64,000 bases of DNA, taken from the NCBI RefSeq assembly GCF_051020955.1, contig NW_027476798.1, positions 62,001 to 126,000 on the forward strand, given 5' to 3'. Position numbers and translations under genes: made by a program. This document shows positions 51,430 to 63,159 of the stretch, one piece after another. Source of the stretch: Megalopta genalis. Taxonomy: Eukaryota; Arthropoda; Insecta; Hymenoptera; Halictidae. Below the pieces are notes generated by a model. It searched no databases, had not been told where the DNA came from, and saw nothing but the letters and a program-made list of their open reading frames with translations. Numbering within the stretch: the stretch's first letter is position 1; each line of letters starts with the position of its first letter.

Positions 51430-51787
51430 CAAGTATTTGAAGCTGAACAATTTGTTTCGCATGAATACTAAGTTAAACCATGTGTTTCGCACCAGTATTA
51501 AGCTAAACAATGTGTTTGGAATGAATTTGAAGCTAAATCATGTGTTCTCTTGGATTTGAAGCTAACTCGTTTGTTTCGCATGCAGTTGAAGCTAAATCAT
51601 GTTTATCACAAGTATTTGAAGCTGAACAATTTGTTTCGCATGAATACTAAGTTAAACCATGTGTTTCGCACCAGTATTAAGCTAAACAATGTGTTTGGAA
51701 TGAATTTGAAGCTAAATCATGTGTTCTCTTGGATTTGAAGCTAACTCGTTTGTTTCGCATGCAGTTGAAGCTAAATCATGTTTATCA
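51430..51787. repeat. 179-bp tandem duplication
   Basis: Two units of 179 bp (five 30-bp monomers and one 29-bp monomer, GTGTTCTCTTGG). CTGAACAATTTG is at 51443 and 51622. The same pair is at about 56,323-56,680. Confidence 0.87.
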
Positions 51788-52343
51788 CAAGTATTTGAAG
51801 CTAAATCATGTGTTTCGCATGAATATTAAGCTAAACCAAGTGTTTCGCATGAATTTCAAGATAAATCATGTGATTCACATGGATTTGAAGCTGACTCGTT
51901 TGTTTCGCATGCATTTGAAGCTATTTCACTTATATCCCAAGTATTTGAATCTAAACCAGTTGTTTCGCATGGATTTGAATCTAAGCCATCTACTTCGCAT
52001 TGATTTGAAGCTGAACCATGTGTTTCGTTTGGATTTGAAGTTCACTCGTTTGTTTCGCATGCAGTTGAAGCTATATCACTTATATTCGCAAGTATTTGAA
52101 GCTAAATCATTTGTGTCGCATGGATTTGATGCTAAGCCTTCGGCTTCGCATTGATTTGAAACTAAATCATGCGTTACGCTTGAATTTGAAGCTCACTCGT
52201 TTGTTTCGCATGCAGTTGATGCTAAATCATGTATATCACAAGTATTTGAAGCTGAACCATTTGATTCTCATGGATTTGAAACTGAGACTTCTACTTCGCA
52301 TTGATTTGAAGCTAAATCATGCGTTTCGCTTGGATTTGAAGCT

Positions 52344-52399
52344 AACCTATTTTGATTATTCATGCAGATGACGCCAAATCGTGTATAAAAAAAGTATTT
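52344..52399. repeat. Divergent monomer pair with a 7-A run (lineage I)
   Basis: Copy of the module at 45413, carried into the 4,893-bp unit. Confidence 0.84.
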
Positions 52400-53713
52400 G
52401 AATCTAAATCATGCGTTTCGCATGGATTTGAAGCTAAGCATTCTACTTCGCTTGATTTTGAATCTAAATCATGTGTTTCGCTTGGATTTGAAGCTAAGTC
52501 ATTTGTTTCGCATGGATTTGAAGCTATATCACTTATATTCACAAGTATTTGAAGCTAACCCATTCGTTTTGCATGAATTTGAAGCTAAGCGTCCTACTTC
52601 GCATTAATTTGAAGCTAAATCGTGTGTTTCGCTTGCATTTGAAGCTAACTCGTTTGTCTCGCATGCTGTTCAAGCTAAATCATGTATATCATAAGTATTT
52701 GAAGCTAAACCATTTGATTCGCATGGATTTGAAGCTAAGCCTTCTTCTTCGCATTGATTTGACCCTAAATCATGTGTTTCGCACGGATTTGAGGCTAACT
52801 CCTTTGTTTCGCATGCAGTTGAAGCTAACTCATGTATATCACAAGTATTTGAAGCTGAACAATTTGTTTCGCATGAATATAAAGTTAACTCATGTGCTTC
52901 GCATGAATATGAATCTAAACGATGTGTTTCGCATGAATTTAAAGCTAAATCATTTATATCAAAAGTATTTGAAGCTAAACCATATGTTTCGCATGGTTTC
53001 GAAGATAAGCCTTCTTCTTCGCATGGATTTGTAGCTAAAACATGTGTTTCGACTGAATTTGAAGCTAACACGTTTGTTTCGCACGCAGTTGAAGCTAAAC
53101 CATGTATATCACAAGCATTTGAAGCTGAACCATTTGATTCGCATGAATATTAAGCTAAACCATGTGTTTCGCATGAATATTAAGCTAAACCATGTGTTTC
53201 GCATGAATTTGAAGCTAAATCATGTGTTCCGCAGGGAATGGAAGCTATTCGTTTGTTTCGCCTGCATTTGAAGCTAAATCATGTATATCACAAGTATTTG
53301 AAGCTAAACCATTTGATTCGCATGTATTTGAAGCTCAGCCTTCCACTTCGCATTGATTTGAAGCTAAACCATATGTTTCGCGTGGTTGTGAAGCAAGTTC
53401 ATGTGTTTCGCATGCAGCTGAAACTAAATCATGTATATCACAAGTATTTGAAGCTAAACCATCTGTTTCGCATGGTTTCGAAGATAAGCCTTCTACTTCG
53501 CATTGATTTGAAGCTAAATCATGTGATTCGCAATGATTTGAAGAAAACTCATTTGTTTCGCATGCAGTTGAAGCTAAATCATGTATATCACAAGTAGTTG
53601 AAGCCAAACCATTTGATTCGCACGAATTTGAAGCTAAATGATGTGGTTCACATGAATTGAAGCTGACTCGTATGTTTCGCATGCACTTGAACCAATGTCA
53701 CTTATATTCGCCA

Positions 53714-54613
53714 GTATTTGAATATAAATCATTCGTTTCGCATGGATTTGAAGCTAAGCCTTCTACTTTGTATTGATTTGAAGCCAATTCATGTATTCGC
53801 TTGGATTTGAAGCCAACTCGTTTGTTTCGCCTGCAGTTGAAGCTAAATCATGTATAACACAATTATTTGAAGCTGAACCATTTGTTTCGCATGGATTTGA
53901 AGCTAAGCCTTCTACTTCGCATTTATTTGATGCTAAATCGCGTGTTTCGCATTGATTTGAAGATACCTCGTTTGTTTCGTCTGCATTTTAACCAATATCA
54001 CTTATATTCGCCAGTATTTGAAGATAAATCATTCGTTTCGCATGGATTTGAAGCTAAGCCTCCTACTTCGTATTGATTTGAAGCTAAATCATGTGTTCGC
54101 TTGGTTTTGAAGTCAACTCGTTCGTATCGCCTGCAGTTGAAGCTAAATCATGTATATCACAATTATTTGAAGCTGAACCATTTGTTTGGCATGGATTTGA
54201 AGCTAAGCCTTCGACATCGCATTTATTTGATGCCAAGTCACGTGTTTCGCATTGATTTGAAGATAACTCGTTTGTTTCGTCTGCATTTGAACCAATATCA
54301 CTTATATTCGCTAGTATTTGAAGATAAATCATTTGTTTCGCATGGATTTGAAGCTAAGCCTCCTACTTCGTATTGATTTGAAGCTAAATCATGTATTCGC
54401 TTGGATTTGAAGCCAACTCGTTTGTATCGCCTGCAGTTGAAGCTAAATCATGTATATCACAATTATTTGAAGCTGAACCATTTGTTTGGCATGGATTTGA
54501 AGCTAAGCCTTCCACATCGCATTTATTTGATGCCAAGTCACGTGTTTCGCATTGGTTTGAAGATAACTCGTTTGTTTCGCCTGCATTTGAACCAATATCA
54601 CTTATATTCGCCA
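53714..54613. repeat. Three tandem 300-bp units within the 4,893-bp unit
   Basis: Units are 53714-54013, 54014-54313 and 54314-54613. The first has TGTATAACAC in place of TGTATATCAC (about 53,853), a change shared by the copy at 58607. Confidence 0.86.
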
Positions 54614-55082
54614 GTATTTGAAGATAAATCATTCGTTTCGCGTGGATTTGAAGCTATGCCACCTACTTCGTATTGATTTGAAGCTAAATCATGTGTTTCG
54701 CTTGGATTTGAAGCTAACACGTTTGTTTCGAATGCAGTTGAATCTAAATGATGTATATCACATATATTTGAAGCTGAACAATTGTTTCGCATGAATATTA
54801 AGCTAAACCATGTGTTTCGAATGAATTTGAAGCTAAATCATGTGTTTTGCATGGATTTGATGCTAACTCGATTGTTTCGCCTGCATTTGAAGCTACATCA
54901 TGTATATCACAAGTATGTGAAGCTAAACCATTTAATTCGCATGGATTTGAAGCTAAGCCTTCTACTTCGCATTGATTTGAAGCTAAATCATGTGTTTCGC
55001 ATGAATTTGAAGCCAGCTCGTTGGTTTCTCATGCAGTTGAAGCTATGTCATGTATATAACAAGTATGTGAAGCTAAACCATT

Positions 55083-58000
55083 TTATTCGCATGGATTTGA
55101 AGCTAAGCGTTCTACTTCGCATTGATTTGAAGCTAAATCATGTATTCGCTTGGATTTGAAGCCAACTCGTTTGATTCGCATGCAGTTGAAGCTAAATCAT
55201 GTATATCACATTTATTTGAAGCTGAACCATTTGTTTCGCTTGGATTTGAAGCTAACTGGTTTGTTTCGCCTGCATTTGAACATATATCACTTATATTCGC
55301 AGGTATTTGAAGCTAAACTATTGGTTTTGCATGGATTTGAAACTAATACTTCTATTTCGCATTGATTTGAAGCTGAATCATACGTTTTGCATGGATTAGA
55401 ATCTAACTCGTTGGTTTGCCTGCATTTGAAGCTATAACACTGATATTCGCAAGTGATTTCAAGGTCAATCATTCGTTTCGCATGGATTTGAAGCTAAGCC
55501 TTCTACTTCTCATTGATTTGAAGCTAAATCATGTGTTTCGCATGAATTTGAAGCCAGCTCGTTGGTTTCTCATGCAGTTGAAGCTAAATCATGTATATAA
55601 CAAGTATGTGAAGCTAAACCATTTTATTCGCATGGATTTGAAGCTAAGCGTTCTACTTCGCATTGATTTCAAGGCTAAATCATGTATTCGCTTGGATTTG
55701 AAGCCAACTCGTTTGATTCGCATGCAGTTGAAGCTGAATCATGTATATCACAATTATTTGAAGCTGAACCATTTGTTTCGCATGGATTTGAAGCTAAGCC
55801 TTCTACTGCGCATTGATTTGAATCTAAATCATGTGTTTTGCATGGATTTGAATTAAAATCGTTTGATTCACCTGCATTTGAAGCTATATCACTTATATTC
55901 GCAAGTATTTGAAGCTAAATCGTTTGTGTCGCATGGATTTGAAGCTAAGCCTTCTACTACGCATTGATCTGAAGCTAAATCATGCGTTTCGCATGGATTT
56001 GAAGCTAACTCGTTTGTTTCGCATGCAGTTGATGCTAAATCATGTATATCACAGGTATTTGAAGCTGAACCATTTGATTCTCATGAATATTAAGCTAAAC
56101 CATGTGTTTCGCATGAATATTAAGCTAAACCATGTGTTTCGCATGAATTTGAAGATAAATCATGTTTTTCACATGGATTTGAAGCTAAATCATGTGTTTC
56201 GCATGGATTTTGAAGCCAAGCCTTCTACTTCGCATTGATTTGAAGCTAAATCATATGTTTCGCTTGGATTTGAAGGTAACACGTTTGTTTCGCATGCAGT
56301 TGAAGCTCAATCATGTATATCACAAGTATTTGAAGCTGAACAATTTGTTTCGCATGAATACTAAGTTAAACCATGTGTTTCGCACCAGTATTAAGCTAAA
56401 CAATGTGTTTGGAATGAATTTGAAGCTAAATCATGTGTTCTCTTGGATTTGAAGCTAACTCGTTTGTTTCGCATGCAGTTGAAGCTAAATCATGTTTATC
56501 ACAAGTATTTGAAGCTGAACAATTTGTTTCGCATGAATACTAAGTTAAACCATGTGTTTCGCACCAGTATTAAGCTAAACAATGTGTTTGGAATGAATTT
56601 GAAGCTAAATCATGTGTTCTCTTGGATTTGAAGCTAACTCGTTTGTTTCGCATGCAGTTGAAGCTAAATCATGTTTATCACAAGTATTTGAAGCTAAATC
56701 ATGTGTTTCGCATGAATATTAAGCTAAACCAAGTGTTTCGCATGAATTTCAAGATAAATCATGTGATTCACATGGATTTGAAGCTGACTCGTTTGTTTCG
56801 CATGCATTTGAAGCTATTTCACTTATATCCCAAGTATTTGAATCTAAACCAGTTGTTTCGCATGGATTTGAATCTAAGCCATCTACTTCGCATTGATTTG
56901 AAGCTGAACCATGTGTTTCGTTTGGATTTGAAGTTCACTCGTTTGTTTCGCATGCAGTTGAAGCTATATCACTTATATTCGCAAGTATTTGAAGCTAAAT
57001 CATTTGTGTCGCATGGATTTGATGCTAAGCCTTCGGCTTCGCATTGATTTGAAACTAAATCATGCGTTACGCTTGAATTTGAAGCTCACTCGTTTGTTTC
57101 GCATGCAGTTGATGCTAAATCATGTATATCACAAGTATTTGAAGCTGAACCATTTGATTCTCATGGATTTGAAACTGAGACTTCTACTTCGCATTGATTT
57201 GAAGCTAAATCATGCGTTTCGCTTGGATTTGAAGCTAACCTATTTTGATTATTCATGCAGATGACGCCAAATCGTGTATAAAAAAAGTATTTGAATCTAA
57301 ATCATGCGTTTCGCATGGATTTGAAGCTAAGCATTCTACTTCGCTTGATTTTGAATCTAAATCATGTGTTTCGCTTGGATTTGAAGCTAAGTCATTTGTT
57401 TCGCATGGATTTGAAGCTATATCACTTATATTCACAAGTATTTGAAGCTAACCCATTCGTTTTGCATGAATTTGAAGCTAAGCGTCCTACTTCGCATTAA
57501 TTTGAAGCTAAATCGTGTGTTTCGCTTGCATTTGAAGCTAACTCGTTTGTCTCGCATGCTGTTCAAGCTAAATCATGTATATCATAAGTATTTGAAGCTA
57601 AACCATTTGATTCGCATGGATTTGAAGCTAAGCCTTCTTCTTCGCATTGATTTGACCCTAAATCATGTGTTTCGCACGGATTTGAGGCTAACTCCTTTGT
57701 TTCGCATGCAGTTGAAGCTAACTCATGTATATCACAAGTATTTGAAGCTGAACAATTTGTTTCGCATGAATATAAAGTTAACTCATGTGCTTCGCATGAA
57801 TATGAATCTAAACGATGTGTTTCGCATGAATTTAAAGCTAAATCATTTATATCAAAAGTATTTGAAGCTAAACCATATGTTTCGCATGGTTTCGAAGATA
57901 AGCCTTCTTCTTCGCATGGATTTGTAGCTAAAACATGTGTTTCGACTGAATTTGAAGCTAACACGTTTGTTTCGCACGCAGTTGAAGCTAAACCATGTAT

Positions 58001-59975
58001 ATCACAAGCATTTGAAGCTGAACCATTTGATTCGCATGAATATTAAGCTAAACCATGTGTTTCGCATGAATATTAAGCTAAACCATGTGTTTCGCATGAA
58101 TTTGAAGCTAAATCATGTGTTCCGCAGGGAATGGAAGCTATTCGTTTGTTTCGCCTGCATTTGAAGCTAAATCATGTATATCACAAGTATTTGAAGCTAA
58201 ACCATTTGATTCGCATGTATTTGAAGCTCAGCCTTCCACTTCGCATTGATTTGAAGCTAAACCATATGTTTCGCGTGGTTGTGAAGCAAGTTCATGTGTT
58301 TCGCATGCAGCTGAAACTAAATCATGTATATCACAAGTATTTGAAGCTAAACCATCTGTTTCGCATGGTTTCGAAGATAAGCCTTCTACTTCGCATTGAT
58401 TTGAAGCTAAATCATGTGATTCGCAATGATTTGAAGAAAACTCATTTGTTTCGCATGCAGTTGAAGCTAAATCATGTATATCACAAGTAGTTGAAGCCAA
58501 ACCATTTGATTCGCACGAATTTGAAGCTAAATGATGTGGTTCACATGAATTGAAGCTGACTCGTATGTTTCGCATGCACTTGAACCAATGTCACTTATAT
58601 TCGCCAGTATTTGAATATAAATCATTCGTTTCGCATGGATTTGAAGCTAAGCCTTCTACTTTGTATTGATTTGAAGCCAATTCATGTATTCGCTTGGATT
58701 TGAAGCCAACTCGTTTGTTTCGCCTGCAGTTGAAGCTAAATCATGTATAACACAATTATTTGAAGCTGAACCATTTGTTTCGCATGGATTTGAAGCTAAG
58801 CCTTCTACTTCGCATTTATTTGATGCTAAATCGCGTGTTTCGCATTGATTTGAAGATACCTCGTTTGTTTCGTCTGCATTTTAACCAATATCACTTATAT
58901 TCGCCAGTATTTGAAGATAAATCATTCGTTTCGCATGGATTTGAAGCTAAGCCTCCTACTTCGTATTGATTTGAAGCTAAATCATGTGTTCGCTTGGTTT
59001 TGAAGTCAACTCGTTCGTATCGCCTGCAGTTGAAGCTAAATCATGTATATCACAATTATTTGAAGCTGAACCATTTGTTTGGCATGGATTTGAAGCTAAG
59101 CCTTCGACATCGCATTTATTTGATGCCAAGTCACGTGTTTCGCATTGATTTGAAGATAACTCGTTTGTTTCGTCTGCATTTGAACCAATATCACTTATAT
59201 TCGCTAGTATTTGAAGATAAATCATTTGTTTCGCATGGATTTGAAGCTAAGCCTCCTACTTCGTATTGATTTGAAGCTAAATCATGTATTCGCTTGGATT
59301 TGAAGCCAACTCGTTTGTATCGCCTGCAGTTGAAGCTAAATCATGTATATCACAATTATTTGAAGCTGAACCATTTGTTTGGCATGGATTTGAAGCTAAG
59401 CCTTCCACATCGCATTTATTTGATGCCAAGTCACGTGTTTCGCATTGGTTTGAAGATAACTCGTTTGTTTCGCCTGCATTTGAACCAATATCACTTATAT
59501 TCGCCAGTATTTGAAGATAAATCATTCGTTTCGCGTGGATTTGAAGCTATGCCACCTACTTCGTATTGATTTGAAGCTAAATCATGTGTTTCGCTTGGAT
59601 TTGAAGCTAACACGTTTGTTTCGAATGCAGTTGAATCTAAATGATGTATATCACATATATTTGAAGCTGAACAATTGTTTCGCATGAATATTAAGCTAAA
59701 CCATGTGTTTCGAATGAATTTGAAGCTAAATCATGTGTTTTGCATGGATTTGATGCTAACTCGATTGTTTCGCCTGCATTTGAAGCTACATCATGTATAT
59801 CACAAGTATGTGAAGCTAAACCATTTAATTCGCATGGATTTGAAGCTAAGCCTTCTACTTCGCATTGATTTGAAGCTAAATCATGTGTTTCGCATGAATT
59901 TGAAGCCAGCTCGTTGGTTTCTCATGCAGTTGAAGCTATGTCATGTATATAACAAGTATGTGAAGCTAAACCATT
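55083..59975. repeat. 4,893-bp satellite unit, copy 2
   Basis: Direct tandem copy of 50190-55082 with no length change. In the stretches I compared, open frames on both strands are identical between the copies. It includes the seven-A module at 57237 and 300-bp repeats at 58607-59506. Confidence 0.91.
57237..57292. repeat. Divergent monomer pair with a 7-A run (lineage I)
   Basis: Copy of 52344-52399, 4,893 bp downstream. Confidence 0.84.
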
Positions 59976-61083
59976 TTATTCGCATGGATTTGAAGCTAAG
60001 CGTTCTACTTCGCATTGATTTGAAGCTAAATCATGTATTCGCTTGGATTTGAAGCCAACTCGTTTGATTCGCATGCAGTTGAAGCTAAATCATGTATATC
60101 ACATTTATTTGAAGCTGAACCATTTGTTTCGCTTGGATTTGAAGCTAACTGGTTTGTTTCGCCTGCATTTGAACATATATCACTTATATTCGCAGGTATT
60201 TGAAGCTAAACTATTGGTTTTGCATGGATTTGAAACTAATACTTCTATTTCGCATTGATTTGAAGCTGAATCATACGTTTTGCATGGATTGGAATCTAAC
60301 TCGTTGGTTTGCCTGCATTTGAAGCTATAACACTGATATTCGCAAGTATTTCAAGGTCAATCATTCGTTTCGCATGGATTTGAAGCTAAGCCTTCTACTT
60401 CTCATTGATTTGAAGCTAAATCATGTGTTTCGCATGAATTTGAAGCCAGCTCGTTGGTTTCTCATGCAGTTGAAGCTAAATCATGTATATAACAAGTATG
60501 TGAAGCTAAACCATTTTATTCGCATGGATTTGAAGCTAAGCGTTCTACTTCGCATTGATTTCAAGGCTAAATCATGTATTCGCTTGGATTTGAAGCCAAC
60601 TCGTTTGATTCGCATGCAGTTGAAGCTAAATCATGTATATCACAATTATTTGAAGCTGAACCATTTGTTTCGCATGGATTTGAAGCTAAGCCTTCTACTG
60701 CGCATTGATTTGAATCTAAATCATGTGTTTTGCATGGATTTGAATTAAAATCGTTTGATTCACCTGCATTTGAAGCTATATCACTTATATTCGCAAGTAT
60801 TTGAAGCTAAATCGTTTGTGTCGCATGGATTTGAAGCTAAGCCTTCTACTACGCATTGATCTGAAGCTAAATCATGCGTTTCGCATGGATTTGAAGCTAA
60901 CTCGTTTGTTTCGCATGCAGTTGATGCTAAATCATGTATATCACAGGTATTTGAAGCTGAACCATTTGATTCTCATGAATATTAAGCTAAACCATGTGTT
61001 TCGCATGAATATTAAGCTAAACCATGTGTTTCGCATGAATTTGAAGATAAATCATGTTTTTCACATGGATTTGAAGCTAAATC
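59976..61083. repeat. 4,893-bp satellite unit, partial copy 3 (about 1.1 kb)
   Basis: It continues the series at an offset of 4,893, with GGATTGGAATC for GGATTAGAATC (about 60,288) and a one-base deletion (CAAGTATTTCAAGG for CAAGTGATTTCAAGG, about 60,345) that makes later offsets 4,892. Homology stops near 61,083, where CGTGTGTTTCGC replaces CATGTGTTTCGC and the sequence becomes like 25.8 kb. Confidence 0.88.
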
Positions 61084-63159
61084 GTGTGTTTCGCATGGAT
61101 CTGAAGCTAAGCGTTCTACTTCGCTTGATTTTGAAGCTCAATCATGTGTTTCGCTTGGATTTGAAGCTAACTCGTATGTTTCGCATGCATTTGAAGCTAA
61201 ATCATGTATATCACAAGTATTTGAAACTTAATCATTCGGTTCGCATGGATTTGAAGCTAAGCCTTCTACTTCGCATTGATTTGTGACTAAATCATGTGTT
61301 CCGCATGGTTTTCAAGATACCTCGTTTGCTTCGCATGCAGTTGAATCTAAATAATGTATTTCACATGTATTTGAAGCTTCTTCTTCGCATTGATTTTAAG
61401 ACAAATCGTGTGTTTCGCATGTATTCGAAGCTAGCTCGTTTGTTTCGCCTGCATTTGAAGCTATATCAGTTATATTCGCAAGTATTTGACGGTCAATCAT
61501 TCGTTTCGCATGAATTTGAAGCTAAGCCTACTACTTCGCATTGATATGAAGCTAAATCATGTATTTCGCTTGGATTTGAAACTAAGCATTCTACTTCGCA
61601 TTGATTTGGAGCTAAATCTTGTGTTTCGTATGGATTTGAAGCTAACTCTGTTGTTTCGCCTGCATTCGAAGTTATATCACGTATAATCGCAAGAATTTGA
61701 AGCTCAGTCATTCGTTCCGTATGGATTTGAAGCTAAGCCTTCTACTTCGCAATGATTTGAAGCTAAATCATGTGATTCCCATGGATTTGAAGCTAACTCG
61801 TTTGTTTCGCCTGCATTTGAAGCTATTTCACTTATATTCGCAAGTACTTGTAAGTTAATCATTCGCTTCGCATGGATTAGCAGCTAAGCCTTCAGCTTCG
61901 CATTGATTTGAAGGTAAATCATGTGTTTCGCATGGATTTGAAGCTAACTCGTTCGTTTAGCATGCTATACCAGCTAAATCATGTATATCACAAGTATTTG
62001 TAGCTCATTCATTTGATTCGCATGGCTTTGAAACTAAGCCTTCTACTTCAAATTAAGTTGAAGCTAAATCATGTGTTTCGCATGGATTTGAATCTAACTC
62101 GTTTGTTTCGCATGCAGTTGGTGCTAAATCATGTATATCACAAGTATTTGAAGCTGAACCATTTGATTCTCATGAATATTAAGCTAAACCATGTGTTTCG
62201 CATGAATATTAAGATGAACCAAGTGTTTCGCATGAATTTGAAGATAAATCATGTTCTTCACATGGATTTGAAGCTGAATCGTTTGTTTCGCCTGCATTTG
62301 AAGCTATATCACTTATATCGCAAGTATTTGAAGCTAAACCATTCTTTTCGCATGGATTTGAATCTAAGCCATCTACTTAGCATTGTTTTGAAGCAGAATC
62401 ATGTGTTTCGCTTGGATTTGAAGTTCACTCGTTTGTTTCGCCTGCATTTAAAGCTATATCACTTATATCGCATGTATATGAATCTAAATATTCTGTATCG
62501 CATGGATTTGATGCTAATCCTTCTACTTCGTATTGATTTGAAGCTAAATCATGTGTTTCACATAGATTTGAAGATAACTCGTTTGATTAGCATGCAGTTG
62601 AAGCTATATCACTTATATCGCAAGTATATCAATCTAAATAATTTGTGTCGCATGGATTTGATGCTAAGCCTTCTACTTCGCATTGATTTCATGCTAAATC
62701 ATGTGTTTCGCATGGATTTAGAGCTAACTCGTGTGTTTGGCCTGCATTTGAAGCTATATCACTTATATTCGCAAGTATTTGAAGCTAAATCATGTGTTTC
62801 GCATGTATTTGAAGCTATCTCGTTTGTTTCGCCTGCATTTGAAGCTATATCACTTATATTCGCAAGTATTTGAAGGTCAATCATTCGTTTCGCATGAATT
62901 TGAAGCTAAGCCTTCTACTTCGCATTGATTTGAAGCTAAATCATGTGTTTCGCTTGGATTTGAAGCTAAGCCTTCTACTTCGCATTGATTTGAAGCTAAA
63001 TCATGTGTTTCGCTTGGATTTGAAACTGAGCCTTCTACTTCGCATTGATTGGAAGCTAAATCTTGTGATTGGTATGGATTTGAAGCTAACACGGTTGTTT
63101 CGCCTGCATTCGAAGTTATATCACGTATAATCGCAAGTATTTGAAGCTCAGTCATCCGT
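61084..63159. repeat. Satellite mosaic at the right of the window
   Basis: Patchwork of known segments. About 61,084-61,330 matches 25,813-26,059. About 62,600-62,770 resembles 26,060-26,240. About 62,870-63,130 resembles 29,561-29,760. A shortened monomer is visible near 61,365-61,385 (TTTGAAGCTTCTTCTTCGC), where part of a D-E pair is lost. No non-satellite DNA is seen. Confidence 0.78.

Larger units (their letters stand above)
50190..55082. repeat. 4,893-bp satellite unit, copy 1
   Basis: A complete unit of 163 monomers plus 3 bp. In order it contains TATTCGCATGG-type monomers, a 179-bp duplication (about 51,430-51,787), satellite like that right of the LTR in block C (51,790-52,340), a seven-A module (52344), sequence like 45.6-46.7 kb, three 300-bp repeats (53714-54613), and GAATATTAAG monomers. 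It therefore appears to be derived from block C material without the LTR. Confidence 0.9.
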
